NCBI GenBank assembly: GCA_025934635.1
Contig: JAICWX010000349.1
Coordinates: 1 to 8,977, forward strand
Direction: 5' to 3'
Source: Streptosporangiaceae bacterium
GTDB lineage: Bacteria > Actinomycetota > Actinomycetes > Streptosporangiales > Streptosporangiaceae
Length of the DNA: 8,977 nucleotides
The translations under genes were made by a program, and so were the position numbers. The notes beneath the pieces were generated by a model. The model saw nothing but the letters and a program-made list of their open reading frames with translations. It did no database searches and was not told the DNA's origin. Below are positions 1 through 6,166 of this stretch, piece after piece (position 1 is the stretch's first letter; each line of letters opens with the position of its first letter).

Positions 1-824
1 CGAGCGTCATTCTCCCGCCCGCGCAGCTCCAGCAGTTCATGATCCTGGGCGGGGGCCCCGAGGACGCGGACGGGGAGCCGCGGCAGCCGGCCACGACGCG
101 GGTATCGGTCGTCGACCTGCAGGCGGCCGGCGCGCAGCCCCAGTACCGGTCCCGGGCTGACCTCAATCACGAGCGCATGCACGTCAACGCGGTGCTTTTG
201 CCTGACCGGACCGTGCTGGCGACCGGCGGTGGTGTCACCCGCGAGGCAAGTGTCGGCGGCGTCGTCGATCCTGCGCAGTTCAACGAGGTGCTCGAAGCGG
301 AGATCTATGACCCGTGCAGCAACACGTGGACGACCACTGCACCGGCCACCGTCGCGCGCCTCTACCACTCCGTCGCGCTGCTGCTGCCGGACGGCACGGT
401 CGTCACGGCCGGCGGCAACCCGGATAAGGGCCGGAGCGTCACCTGGCTCCCAGCTGATGACCCCATGGAGGAGATGCGGCTCGAGATCTACAGCCCGCCC
501 TACCTGTTCAAGTCCGGCGCGGGTAACCCCCGGCCGGTCATCACCAACGCGCCCGCCGCGATCGGTTACAACGCGTCGTTCATGATCGAGACGGCGCGGC
601 CGCAGTCGGTCGCCTTCGTGAGCCTCATCAGGCCCGGACTCACTACGCATTCGTTCAACGTCGAGCAGCGGCTGATCGACGTGCCCATCCAGGAGGTCGC
701 GCCGGCCGGGCTTCGCGTCGGGGTCGACGCCGACGCCCGAATCGCTCCGCCGGGCTGGTACATGCTGTTCCTGACCGACGCGGGCGGGGTGCCGTCGGTG
801 GCCTCCTGGGTGCACCTGTCCTGA
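1..824 (+). CDS. Galactose oxidase / glyoxal oxidase-like copper radical oxidase, C-terminal part (5' end outside window)
   Basis: Open from the left edge (first full codon at base 3), with its TGA at 822-824. At least 274 residues are visible: the end of the Kelch beta-propeller followed by the C-terminal immunoglobulin-like DUF1929 domain. Seen directly: Kelch-type blades (LLPDRTVLATGGG), the RLYHS motif (Tyr codon 363-365, His codon 366-368), and IRPGLTTHSFN with its His at 648-650. These match the axial Tyr495, His496 and His581 copper ligands of fungal galactose oxidase. The C-terminus (APPGWYMLF, GVPSVASWV) is that family's usual ending. The Cys and Tyr that form the thioether radical cofactor would lie upstream, so catalytic competence cannot be confirmed. 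Family members oxidise primary alcohols or aldehydes and release H2O2, usually outside the cell; the signal peptide region is not visible. Convergent with the haem peroxidase gene 14 bases away. Confidence 0.88.
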   Translation, partial: SVILPPAQLQQFMILGGGPEDADGEPRQPATTRVSVVDLQAAGAQPQYRSRADLNHERMHVNAVLLPDRTVLATGGGVTREASVGGVVDPAQFNEVLEAEIYDPCSNTWTTTAPATVARLYHSVALLLPDGTVVTAGGNPDKGRSVTWLPADDPMEEMRLEIYSPPYLFKSGAGNPRPVITNAPAAIGYNASFMIETARPQSVAFVSLIRPGLTTHSFNVEQRLIDVPIQEVAPAGLRVGVDADARIAPPGWYMLFLTDAGGVPSVASWVHLS

Positions 825-838
825 GCATGCCGGAGCCA

Positions 839-2422
839 TTACTGCTGCAGGGCGGCGGCGACCAGCTCCCGTAGCCCGAACACCCCGTTCACGGCGAGGC
901 ACGGCGTCCAGAGCGGATTGAGGCTGAGGAACGAGCTGCTGTCACCGGCCAGGAGGCCGGCGAACGTCTCGGCGACAATCCTCCCGCCGACTGGCCCCAG
1001 GCGGCGGGTCTTGATCAGCTTTTCGCCGTCAGTCGTCTCGAAGCTGGTGACAACCTCCTCGGTCTCGGCCAGCACGTACGTCCAAAGCGGGCACTTGCCC
1101 CGGAACGCGTCCCCGCCGACCGTGACGATGTCGCCCTCTATGTCGCCGGCCGCACCGGTGAACTTGCCGATCAAGATCTCGGGGTCGGGCAGTACCGGGA
1201 CGCCCATGGCGCGAGCGACGTCCTGTCCGGTCGGCAGCCGCATCCGCCACCCCCGCAGAAGGTTGCGGCTGGCGAGGCTCAGCGGGAGGTCGTTCGTGAC
1301 GCGGTCGGGCAGGCGGCCGAGCGGGTTGACGAGAGACGTGTCGATCCGGTACGCCAGTTGCGTTCGCTGCGGGTTGCCGGGGTTGGCTGGGTCGTTCCCG
1401 TCACCGGACGGCCGTGGTTCGAGATCCAGGAAGCGAGCCCAGTCGATTGCCCACGTGCCCGGGAACCGGTCGAAGCCTGTGAGCGCGGTGCCGTTGGGAT
1501 CATCGGCGAAGGGGAAGACGGGGAACGGCCCGATGTCATCATTCAGCCGGTATCCCGGCCGGACCATCGAGTGGCCGAAGCGGTACGCTGCGGCCGAGAA
1601 TTCCAGCGGCATGAACGGGGTGTCGCGCGGCTGGTAGAACTCGAGCCGGGGCTTGTCCTGATGCACGCTTGAGTGCTGCGCAAGGTGCGGCAGGACCTCG
1701 CGCAGCACGTCGTGTGAGACGATCGTCGGCAGGAAATCGTTGATAACGACCCACTGGTAGTGGAATCGGACTTCCTGCTGCACTTGCGCGAATGACCAAT
1801 CCGGGTGGCTGCCGGCGAGCTTGCCGTGAAGGCGGAGCATCAAGCCGTGCAACTGGGAGACGATGACGTTCTCGTCGTTGCGCGGATCACCGATGATGGC
1901 GCGCGCCAGCCCGTTCGGATTCACGGCCTTAGCCCGGCTGCGCGGCAGGTCGTATGCCGTCAGGGCCTGGCCGAGGGCGCTCCCGGTCAGCGCCTCGCCG
2001 GTGAGGAAGCGCAGGCCGTCGGCGTACAGGTAAGGCTGGTCGTCGGGCCCCCGGCCGTAGACGCTGTCGAGGTCGAACCGCGGGGTGCGGAAGTCGACCA
2101 GTGCGTCCGGGTCGTTCTGGCGCTGCAGGCTGCTCGCGGGATCGAAAGTCAGGTCGTGGTCGATGAACTGGCCGAAGTATGTGTAGGCAGCCGGGATCCC
2201 GCTCTCCTCGGCATCCGGCCCGTCCTTCGGAAGATCCGCCTCGGCGACCATCGCTGTCCCGAGCGTCGTGAGTGCCTCTTCGGAGGCCCGGTCGCTGGGG
2301 CCGAAGTCGGCTGGCGGCAGTGCCCGGAAAATTCGCCCGAACGGTCCGCTGAATATCCGGGACTTGGAGGCCAGCGTCAGCCCTCGAATGCCAATCCCGT
2401 GCGGTCGAGTCGCATCTGCCAT
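839..2422 (-). CDS. Animal-type haem peroxidase (peroxidase-cyclooxygenase superfamily)
   Basis: A 527-residue, apparently complete protein. Aligned by eye to myeloperoxidase: distal block FGQFIDHDLTFDP with Gln85, Asp88, haem His89 and Ca-binding Asp90; Ca loop TPRFDLDSVYG (Thr113, Asp117, Asp119); GDPRNDEN with catalytic Arg181 and Glu184; proximal His284 in YRFGHSMVR; and Asn387 in LASRNLLRG, the partner of the proximal His. Asp88 and Glu184 are the residues that ester-link haem in mammalian enzymes, so covalent haem is possible. Asn replaces the myeloperoxidase sulfonium Met. The family oxidises halides, thiocyanate or phenols with H2O2. No signal peptide or membrane helix is seen. The start at 2422 was chosen because AGGGAG lies 8 bases upstream (2431-2436). 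An in-frame ATG at 2458 adds 12 residues but has its AGGA only about 3 bases away. The exact substrate is unknown. Confidence 0.9.
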   Translation of the reverse strand: MADATRPHGIGIRGLTLASKSRIFSGPFGRIFRALPPADFGPSDRASEEALTTLGTAMVAEADLPKDGPDAEESGIPAAYTYFGQFIDHDLTFDPASSLQRQNDPDALVDFRTPRFDLDSVYGRGPDDQPYLYADGLRFLTGEALTGSALGQALTAYDLPRSRAKAVNPNGLARAIIGDPRNDENVIVSQLHGLMLRLHGKLAGSHPDWSFAQVQQEVRFHYQWVVINDFLPTIVSHDVLREVLPHLAQHSSVHQDKPRLEFYQPRDTPFMPLEFSAAAYRFGHSMVRPGYRLNDDIGPFPVFPFADDPNGTALTGFDRFPGTWAIDWARFLDLEPRPSGDGNDPANPGNPQRTQLAYRIDTSLVNPLGRLPDRVTNDLPLSLASRNLLRGWRMRLPTGQDVARAMGVPVLPDPEILIGKFTGAAGDIEGDIVTVGGDAFRGKCPLWTYVLAETEEVVTSFETTDGEKLIKTRRLGPVGGRIVAETFAGLLAGDSSSFLSLNPLWTPCLAVNGVFGLRELVAAALQQ

Positions 2423-2472
2423 TTCTCTCGCTCCCTGAGGGCAGCCGCCCAGAGTCATGTTCCTTCACTGAA

Positions 2473-2493
2473 GCCTCTCAGTGGTAGAGAGGC
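2473..2493. other. Hairpin with tRNA D-arm-like sequence
   Basis: GCCTCTC (2473-2479) pairs perfectly with GAGAGGC (2487-2493) around a 7-base loop, AGTGGTA. The centre, CTCAGTGGTAGAG, reads like a tRNA D-arm, but no acceptor, anticodon or T-arm can be folded around it. It sits about 50 bases upstream of the peroxidase start and just before the photolyase remnant. It could be an operator or 5'-leader hairpin for the peroxidase, a scrap of a tRNA gene left by rearrangement, or chance. Confidence 0.35.
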
Positions 2494-2560
2494 GCAGAAT
2501 CTCGCTACTGATACGCGCCATCCGCCGGCAGCGAAGCTGCCGCGCGGCGCTGGCCGGGGC

Positions 2561-3067
2561 CAGCTCGGTTTGCGTCCCGGGCCGGCGTTCGGGCCGCAGC
2601 AGGACGCCATGCTGGCTACGGACCCTTTCATGGCCCACAGCCTGCTGTCACCCGCGCTCAACCTGGCCTGCTGGATCCGGTGGAATGCGCGCAGGCGGCC
2701 GAGGCCGCCTACCGGGCCGGGGACGCCCCGCTGGCCAGCGTGGAGGGCTTCGTCCGCCAGCTCATCGGCTGGCGGGACTACGTCTGGCACCTGTACTGGG
2801 ACCCGGCCGCGCTGACGGAGTGGTTCCACGCGAATTCCGTCGACGGCTACGACTGGGTGATGGTGCCGAACGTGGTGGGCATGTCCCAGCACGCCGATGG
2901 CGGCCTGATGGCGACCAAGCCGTACGCGGGCGGCGGTGCCTACATCAACCGGATGAGCGACTACTGCGGTGAGTGCCCGTACCGGCCGTCGGTGCGGCTC
3001 GGCCCGGCTCGATGACCTGCGCCAGGTGGTCGCGCAGGAAAAGGACCGCGGCCGCCAGCCGCCGTGA
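2561..3067 (+). pseudogene. Decayed remnant of FeS-type (PhrB-like) cryptochrome/photolyase
   Basis: Pieces of the deoxyribodipyrimidine photolyase-related family appear in order but in changing frames. FGPQQDAMLATDPFMAHSLLSPALNL (about 2588-2665) is in frame 2. A one-base loss at about 2665/2666 then shifts to frame 1, and restoring one G gives the expected NLGLLDPVE. Frame 1 continues with SVEGFVRQLIGWRDYVWHLYW (to 2799), followed directly by DPAALTEWFH. The roughly 60-65 residues normally between them are absent. GMSQHADGGLMATKPYAG and YINRMSDYCGECPY follow. After 2998 the frame meets TGA (3013-3015), while a typical C-terminal tail, LDDLRQVVAQEKDRG, resumes in frame 2 at 3008 and stops at 3065-3067. 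The N-terminal antenna half is missing. Two FeS ligand cysteines remain (2965-2967, 2974-2976); the PhrB Cys350 and Cys454 equivalents lie in the missing blocks. Family members use FAD and light to repair DNA photoproducts; this copy cannot. Confidence 0.85.
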
Positions 3068-3862
3068 TCACGCGGCGATCTGCGCGATGTCGGCGGGCCG
3101 GACCCGGCAGCATCCGCCGATGATCGCCGCTCCCGCCGTCCTCCACTGCCGCGGCAGCGCGGGGGAGTACCCGGACTGCCCCGCCCAGGCGCGCCGCCGG
3201 GCGTCCCACTCCTCCCCGCTGTTGGGGTACACGATCACCGGCTTGCCCGTCGCCTCCCGGGCGGCGGCGATGGCGGGCGGCACGTCCGACGGCGCGCAGC
3301 AGTTGACCCCCACGGCCACGACCTGCGGCACGCCGGCGGCGACCGCGAACGCCTCGGCCAGCGGCTGCCCGGCCCGGGTGCGCCCGCCCGCGATGGTGTA
3401 GCTCAGCCAGGCCGGGACGCCCAGCCCGGCGATCGCGGCCATCAGCGCCTCGGCCTCGTCGGTGTCGGGCACCGTCTCCAGGGCGAGCACGTCCGGGCCC
3501 GCCTCGGCCAGCACTTCCAGCCGCGGCCGGTGCCAGGCGGTCAGCTCCCGCACGCTGCGCCCGTACCGGCCCCGGTACTCCGACCCGTCCGCCAGCGCCG
3601 CGCCGTACGGCCCGGCCGCCTCCCGGCGGTCCAGGCCCCGGGCGGCGAACCCCTCGAAGGAGGCCTGGTAGCTGGCCGACGTCGCGATCTGGGCCCCGGC
3701 CCGGAAGAACGCCAGGTGCGCGTCCAGGATCCGCCCGGGCGCGTCCATCAGCAGCCGCGCCGACCACAGCGAGTCCGACAGGTCGTTCCCCTGCGCCTCG
3801 AGCTCGGTCGCCAGGCCGCCATCGGCTACCAGCACCGTCTCACCCGGCACGAACACGTTCAC
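3068..3862 (-). CDS. mmuM: Homocysteine S-methyltransferase (MmuM-like) with probable internal deletion
   Basis: A zinc-dependent TIM-barrel enzyme that moves a methyl group from S-methylmethionine (or S-adenosylmethionine) to homocysteine to make methionine in the cytoplasm. Numbered from the alternative GTG at 3865: DGGLATELE at 15-23 (homocysteine-site strand), SASYQASFEGF at 63-73, PYGAALADGSEYRG at 86-99, GVNC with Cys189, VYPNSGEEWD near 212-221 and GGCC with Cys252 and Cys253. All three zinc ligands are present. At 265 residues it is shorter than the roughly 300 usual for the family (310 in E. coli). The shortfall falls at one place: GLDRREA runs straight into AGPYGAA (about 3610-3622), lacking a block of about 35 residues that carries a barrel helix and strand. 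Activity is therefore doubtful. Either of two tandem GTGs could start it; 3862 puts TACAGT at -12 to -7, as in leaderless genes. Its stop abuts the photolyase remnant's stop. Confidence 0.85.
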   Translation of the reverse strand: MNVFVPGETVLVADGGLATELEAQGNDLSDSLWSARLLMDAPGRILDAHLAFFRAGAQIATSASYQASFEGFAARGLDRREAAGPYGAALADGSEYRGRYGRSVRELTAWHRPRLEVLAEAGPDVLALETVPDTDEAEALMAAIAGLGVPAWLSYTIAGGRTRAGQPLAEAFAVAAGVPQVVAVGVNCCAPSDVPPAIAAAREATGKPVIVYPNSGEEWDARRRAWAGQSGYSPALPRQWRTAGAAIIGGCCRVRPADIAQIAA

Positions 3863-3865
3863 CAC

Positions 3866-3908
3866 GCCACTGTATGGGCATGCGGCCCCGGGACATTACT
3901 GTGGGCTG
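3866..3908. promoter_or_regulatory. Divergent, probably leaderless promoter region between mmuM and the FAD oxidase gene
   Basis: The 43-46 base gap between divergent genes holds two TAnnnT hexamers. TACTGT (3897-3902, +) lies exactly 7-12 bases before the ATG at 3909. TACAGT (minus strand, 3874-3869) lies exactly 7-12 bases before the GTG at 3862. Neither gene has a Shine-Dalgarno sequence here, so leaderless transcripts are the natural reading. No convincing -35 boxes are visible. An imperfect direct repeat of ACTGT followed by GGGC covers both boxes (3869-3881 and 3898-3906). Confidence 0.5.
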
Positions 3909-5012
3909 ATGCGACTGATCGTGGTCGGGTCGGGCATCGTGGGGGCCTCGTGCGCGTACACGGCCAGCTCCCTCGGCGCCGAGGTGGTGCTGGTCGATGC
4001 CGCGCTGCCGGGCCGGGCCACCGCGGCCGGGGCGGGCATCATCTGCCCGTGGTCCTCCCAGGTAGCCGACCCGGCCTGGCGCGCGCTGGCTTACGCCGCC
4101 GCCCGGGAGTACCCGGCCCTGACGGCCGGCCTGGCCGACGCGGGCGAGACCGACGTGAGCTACCGGCAGGTCGGCGCGCTCGTCCTGGCCGGGCACGACG
4201 CAGACCGGGCGCAGCTCCGGCTGGCGCTCCTGGCCCGCCGGGCCGAAGTACCGGAAATCGGCGAGGTGACTGAGCTCTCCGGCCCGGAGGCGCAGCGGTT
4301 GTTCCCGCCGCTGCGGGCGGATACCGCCGCGGTGTACATCGGCGGCGCCGCCCGGGTCGATGGCCGCAAGCTCGCGGCCGCCCTGACCAGGGCCGCGGTC
4401 CGCCAGGGGACCGTGGTCAGGGACGGCGAAGCGCGCCTGGCCGCCGGCGGCGGCCGGGTCACCGGGATCCGCCTCGGCGCCGAGCTCATCGAGGGCGACG
4501 CGGTCATCGCCGCCACCGGCGCGTGGACCCGGCCCTTCCTGCAGGAGACCGGCCTGGAGGTCCCGGTCGAGGCCCAGCGCGGCCAGATCATGCACATCTC
4601 GCTGGACGGGGCCGATACCAGCCGGTGGCCGGTGGTGCTGCCCGGCGCCAGCGGGCACTACCTGCTGGCCTTCGACGGCGGCCGGATCGTGGCCGGCGCG
4701 ACCCGCGAGCCCGGCTCCGGCCTGGATTACCGGATCACCCCGGCCGGCCTGGCCGAGGTCCTCGGCCAGGCTCTGGCCGTCGCCCCCGGCCTGGCCGATG
4801 GCACCTACCTGGAAACCCGGGTCGGATTCCGCCCGGTCGGCCCCGGCCTCCGGCCGCTGCTCGGCCCGGTGCCCGGACTGGACGGCCTGGTCATCGCGAC
4901 CGGCCTGGGCGCCACCGGGCTGACCATGGGCCCGCTGACCGGGTCACTGGCCGCCCAGGCGGCGCTGGGCCTGGCCCCCGCCCTCGACCTGGAGCCATTC
5001 ACCCCCGCGTGA
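3909..5012 (+). CDS. FAD-dependent oxidoreductase, DadA/glycine oxidase-like (DAO family)
   Basis: A complete 367-residue protein. An N-terminal Rossmann motif, GSGIVG (Gly7, Gly9, Gly12), is followed by an acidic residue at the end of strand 2 (Asp30) for the FAD ribose. Then come GRATAAGAGIICPW (flavin contact), a substrate-domain segment with GGAARVDGRKL, a second FAD strand VIAATGAW, QRGQIMH, and the C-terminal RVGFRPVGPGLRPLLGP (from Arg304) and GLGATGLTMGP motifs typical of D-amino acid dehydrogenases and glycine/sarcosine oxidases. The expected reaction is oxidative deamination or demethylation of a small amine or amino acid. Substrate and electron acceptor (O2 or a membrane carrier) cannot be told from sequence. 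No internal gap is apparent, unlike its neighbours. It probably starts leaderless at the ATG. It ends 9 bases from the convergent hydrolase gene. Confidence 0.9.
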   Translation: MRLIVVGSGIVGASCAYTASSLGAEVVLVDAALPGRATAAGAGIICPWSSQVADPAWRALAYAAAREYPALTAGLADAGETDVSYRQVGALVLAGHDADRAQLRLALLARRAEVPEIGEVTELSGPEAQRLFPPLRADTAAVYIGGAARVDGRKLAAALTRAAVRQGTVVRDGEARLAAGGGRVTGIRLGAELIEGDAVIAATGAWTRPFLQETGLEVPVEAQRGQIMHISLDGADTSRWPVVLPGASGHYLLAFDGGRIVAGATREPGSGLDYRITPAGLAEVLGQALAVAPGLADGTYLETRVGFRPVGPGLRPLLGPVPGLDGLVIATGLGATGLTMGPLTGSLAAQAALGLAPALDLEPFTPA

Positions 5013-5021
5013 ATGTGCCGG

Positions 5022-5744
5022 CTAGTGCTGGGCGAACCAGTCCAGGATGAGATCGGTGACGGCCTGCGGCTGCTCGCGCTGCAGTGTCGCCTCCAGCGCC
5101 CCGGGGACGGCCAGCATGCTCTTGACCTGGGCCAGGTGCTCGTTGTCGGTGAAGCCGGGCGCGGTCCAGTAGTCCCACAGCCAGTCCACGAAGGCGAAGT
5201 CATCCGCGCGCAGCGCCCGCTCGGGCAGGTCAGGGAGCTGGAAGAAGAACCAGTGGAAGGACCGCTGGACATGCTCCGCACGCAGCAGCGACTCCCGGGT
5301 CGCAGCCGGATGCGGCACCGCCATCACCACCGCGCTCCGCACCACCTCGGGGAAGGCGGCGAGCACCTGGTAGCCGATCGACGCGCCCCAGTCCTGCCCC
5401 ACGAGCAGGCACGGGTCACCGCCGCCGAGCACCGCGATCAGCTCGCGGACATCGGTCGCCAGCGTGCCGATATCGAAATAGCCCGGGTCCGGGACCTCGG
5501 TGGGCGGGTAGCCGCGCAGCCACGGCGCCACCACACGGAAGCCGGCCCCGGCCAGGGCAGCCAGCTGGTGGTCCCAGGTGTGCGGCGTGTCCGGCCAGCC
5601 GTGCAGCAGCATGACCAGCGGCCCGCTGCCTCCCTCGAGGTAAGCGAACTGCAGCCCGTTGGCCGTGACCCGGCCTTCCCTCAGCAAACCCGGCACCAGC
5701 CCATTATCGGTCAGCCCCGGAAGCCGCACCGCCACCCTCGGCAT
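5022..5744 (-). CDS. Alpha/beta hydrolase (epoxide hydrolase/dehalogenase-like) lacking its C-terminal catalytic block
   Basis: A 240-residue protein. The oxyanion-hole motif HGWP is at 48-51, LRGYPPTEVP at 76-85, and the nucleophile elbow VGQDWGA has Asp118, the Asp nucleophile of epoxide hydrolases and haloalkane dehalogenases. The cap region includes FHWFFFQLPDLPERALRADDF. The C-terminus is anomalous. KSMLAVPGALEAT (to 220) normally leads into a GYYRA-type helix, the strand with the catalytic acid and a GHFLHRE-type loop with the catalytic His. Here it joins at once to LQREQPQAVTDLILDWF, the helix that follows that His. About 70-80 residues are missing in frame at about 5076-5086, so the acid and His of the triad are gone and the enzyme should be inactive, at least by the usual mechanism. 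The ATG at 5744 has only a weak GGTGG upstream. It diverges from the membrane-protein pair across a palindromic operator. Confidence 0.85.
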   Translation of the reverse strand: MPRVAVRLPGLTDNGLVPGLLREGRVTANGLQFAYLEGGSGPLVMLLHGWPDTPHTWDHQLAALAGAGFRVVAPWLRGYPPTEVPDPGYFDIGTLATDVRELIAVLGGGDPCLLVGQDWGASIGYQVLAAFPEVVRSAVVMAVPHPAATRESLLRAEHVQRSFHWFFFQLPDLPERALRADDFAFVDWLWDYWTAPGFTDNEHLAQVKSMLAVPGALEATLQREQPQAVTDLILDWFAQH

Positions 5745-5769
5745 CCACCGGAAGCGCTCAGTCGCCGGC

Positions 5770-5790
5770 TACTACGAAACGTAGTAAAAT
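5770..5790 (+). promoter_or_regulatory. Palindromic operator (BlaI/MecI-like) overlapping a -10 box
   Basis: TACTACG (5770-5776) and CGTAGTA (5780-5786) form a perfect 7-bp inverted repeat around AAA. TAAAAT (5785-5790), a strong -10 hexamer, shares its first two bases with the repeat and ends 7 bases before the GTG at 5798, so transcription should begin at or next to that codon. A repressor bound here would block this promoter. The TACTAC/GTAGTA arms resemble operators of the BlaI/MecI winged-helix family, but no such regulator gene lies in the window. The divergent hydrolase gene (start 5744) could share control. Confidence 0.6.
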
Positions 5791-5797
5791 CTCGGTT

Positions 5798-6166
5798 GTG
5801 AACGGTGTCGTGCCGACGACGGTGATCGTCGCCGGTCTCGTACTGGCCGGGTACGCCGGGCTGACGGCCGCCCGGGACCGGCGGATGGGTGCTGACCTGC
5901 TCGTGGCGCTCGGCGTCCTCGAGGTCCTGCTGTTCGTCCTGGTCGGTCTCATCGTGGCCAAGCTCGCCAGTGGCGCCCGCCCGGCCGGCGGCCTGCCGAC
6001 GCTCATCGGGTACCTGATCGCGATGCCGATCGTCCCGGTGGCCGCAGGACTGTGGGGACTGATGGAGCGGACCCGGTGGGGCCCGGCGGTCATCGCCGTG
6101 GCCGGTCTCGTCGCGGCCGTGCTGATGGTCCGGCTGCATCAGATCTGGCCGGTCATCCATGTCTGA
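5798..6166 (+). CDS. Small four-helix membrane protein of unknown function
   Basis: 122 residues from a GTG start with no Shine-Dalgarno, consistent with a leaderless transcript from the TAAAAT box just upstream. About four hydrophobic segments are visible (roughly residues 6-24, 33-55, 66-88 and 94-112), joined by short charged loops (ARDRRMG, MERTRWG). No catalytic or ligand-binding motif is recognised, and hydropathy gives no function. Its stop overlaps the start of the next membrane-protein gene by 8 bases, so the two are almost certainly co-transcribed and perhaps translationally coupled. Control by the palindrome at 5770-5786 is inferred from position. Confidence 0.75.
   Translation: MNGVVPTTVIVAGLVLAGYAGLTAARDRRMGADLLVALGVLEVLLFVLVGLIVAKLASGARPAGGLPTLIGYLIAMPIVPVAAGLWGLMERTRWGPAVIAVAGLVAAVLMVRLHQIWPVIHV

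Noticed and set aside
2420..2458. Upstream ATG at 2458 as the peroxidase start
   Set aside because: Its AGGA is only about 3 bases from the ATG and the added 12 residues resemble no family sequence. The ATG at 2422 has AGGGAG 8 bases upstream. It is not fully excluded.
2491..2519. Second stem, GGCGC with GCGCC, after the hairpin
   Set aside because: Only five pairs around a 19-base loop; expected by chance in GC-rich DNA.
2473..2560. Possible tRNA gene built on the D-arm-like hairpin
   Set aside because: No acceptor stem, anticodon stem-loop or GGTTCGA-type T-arm could be found at the right distances on either strand.
1805..2815. A 336-codon open frame on the plus strand opposite the peroxidase
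   Set aside because: It is antisense to a gene with clear haem peroxidase motifs. Only its last part (from about 2561) has meaning, as the frame-2 section of the photolyase remnant.
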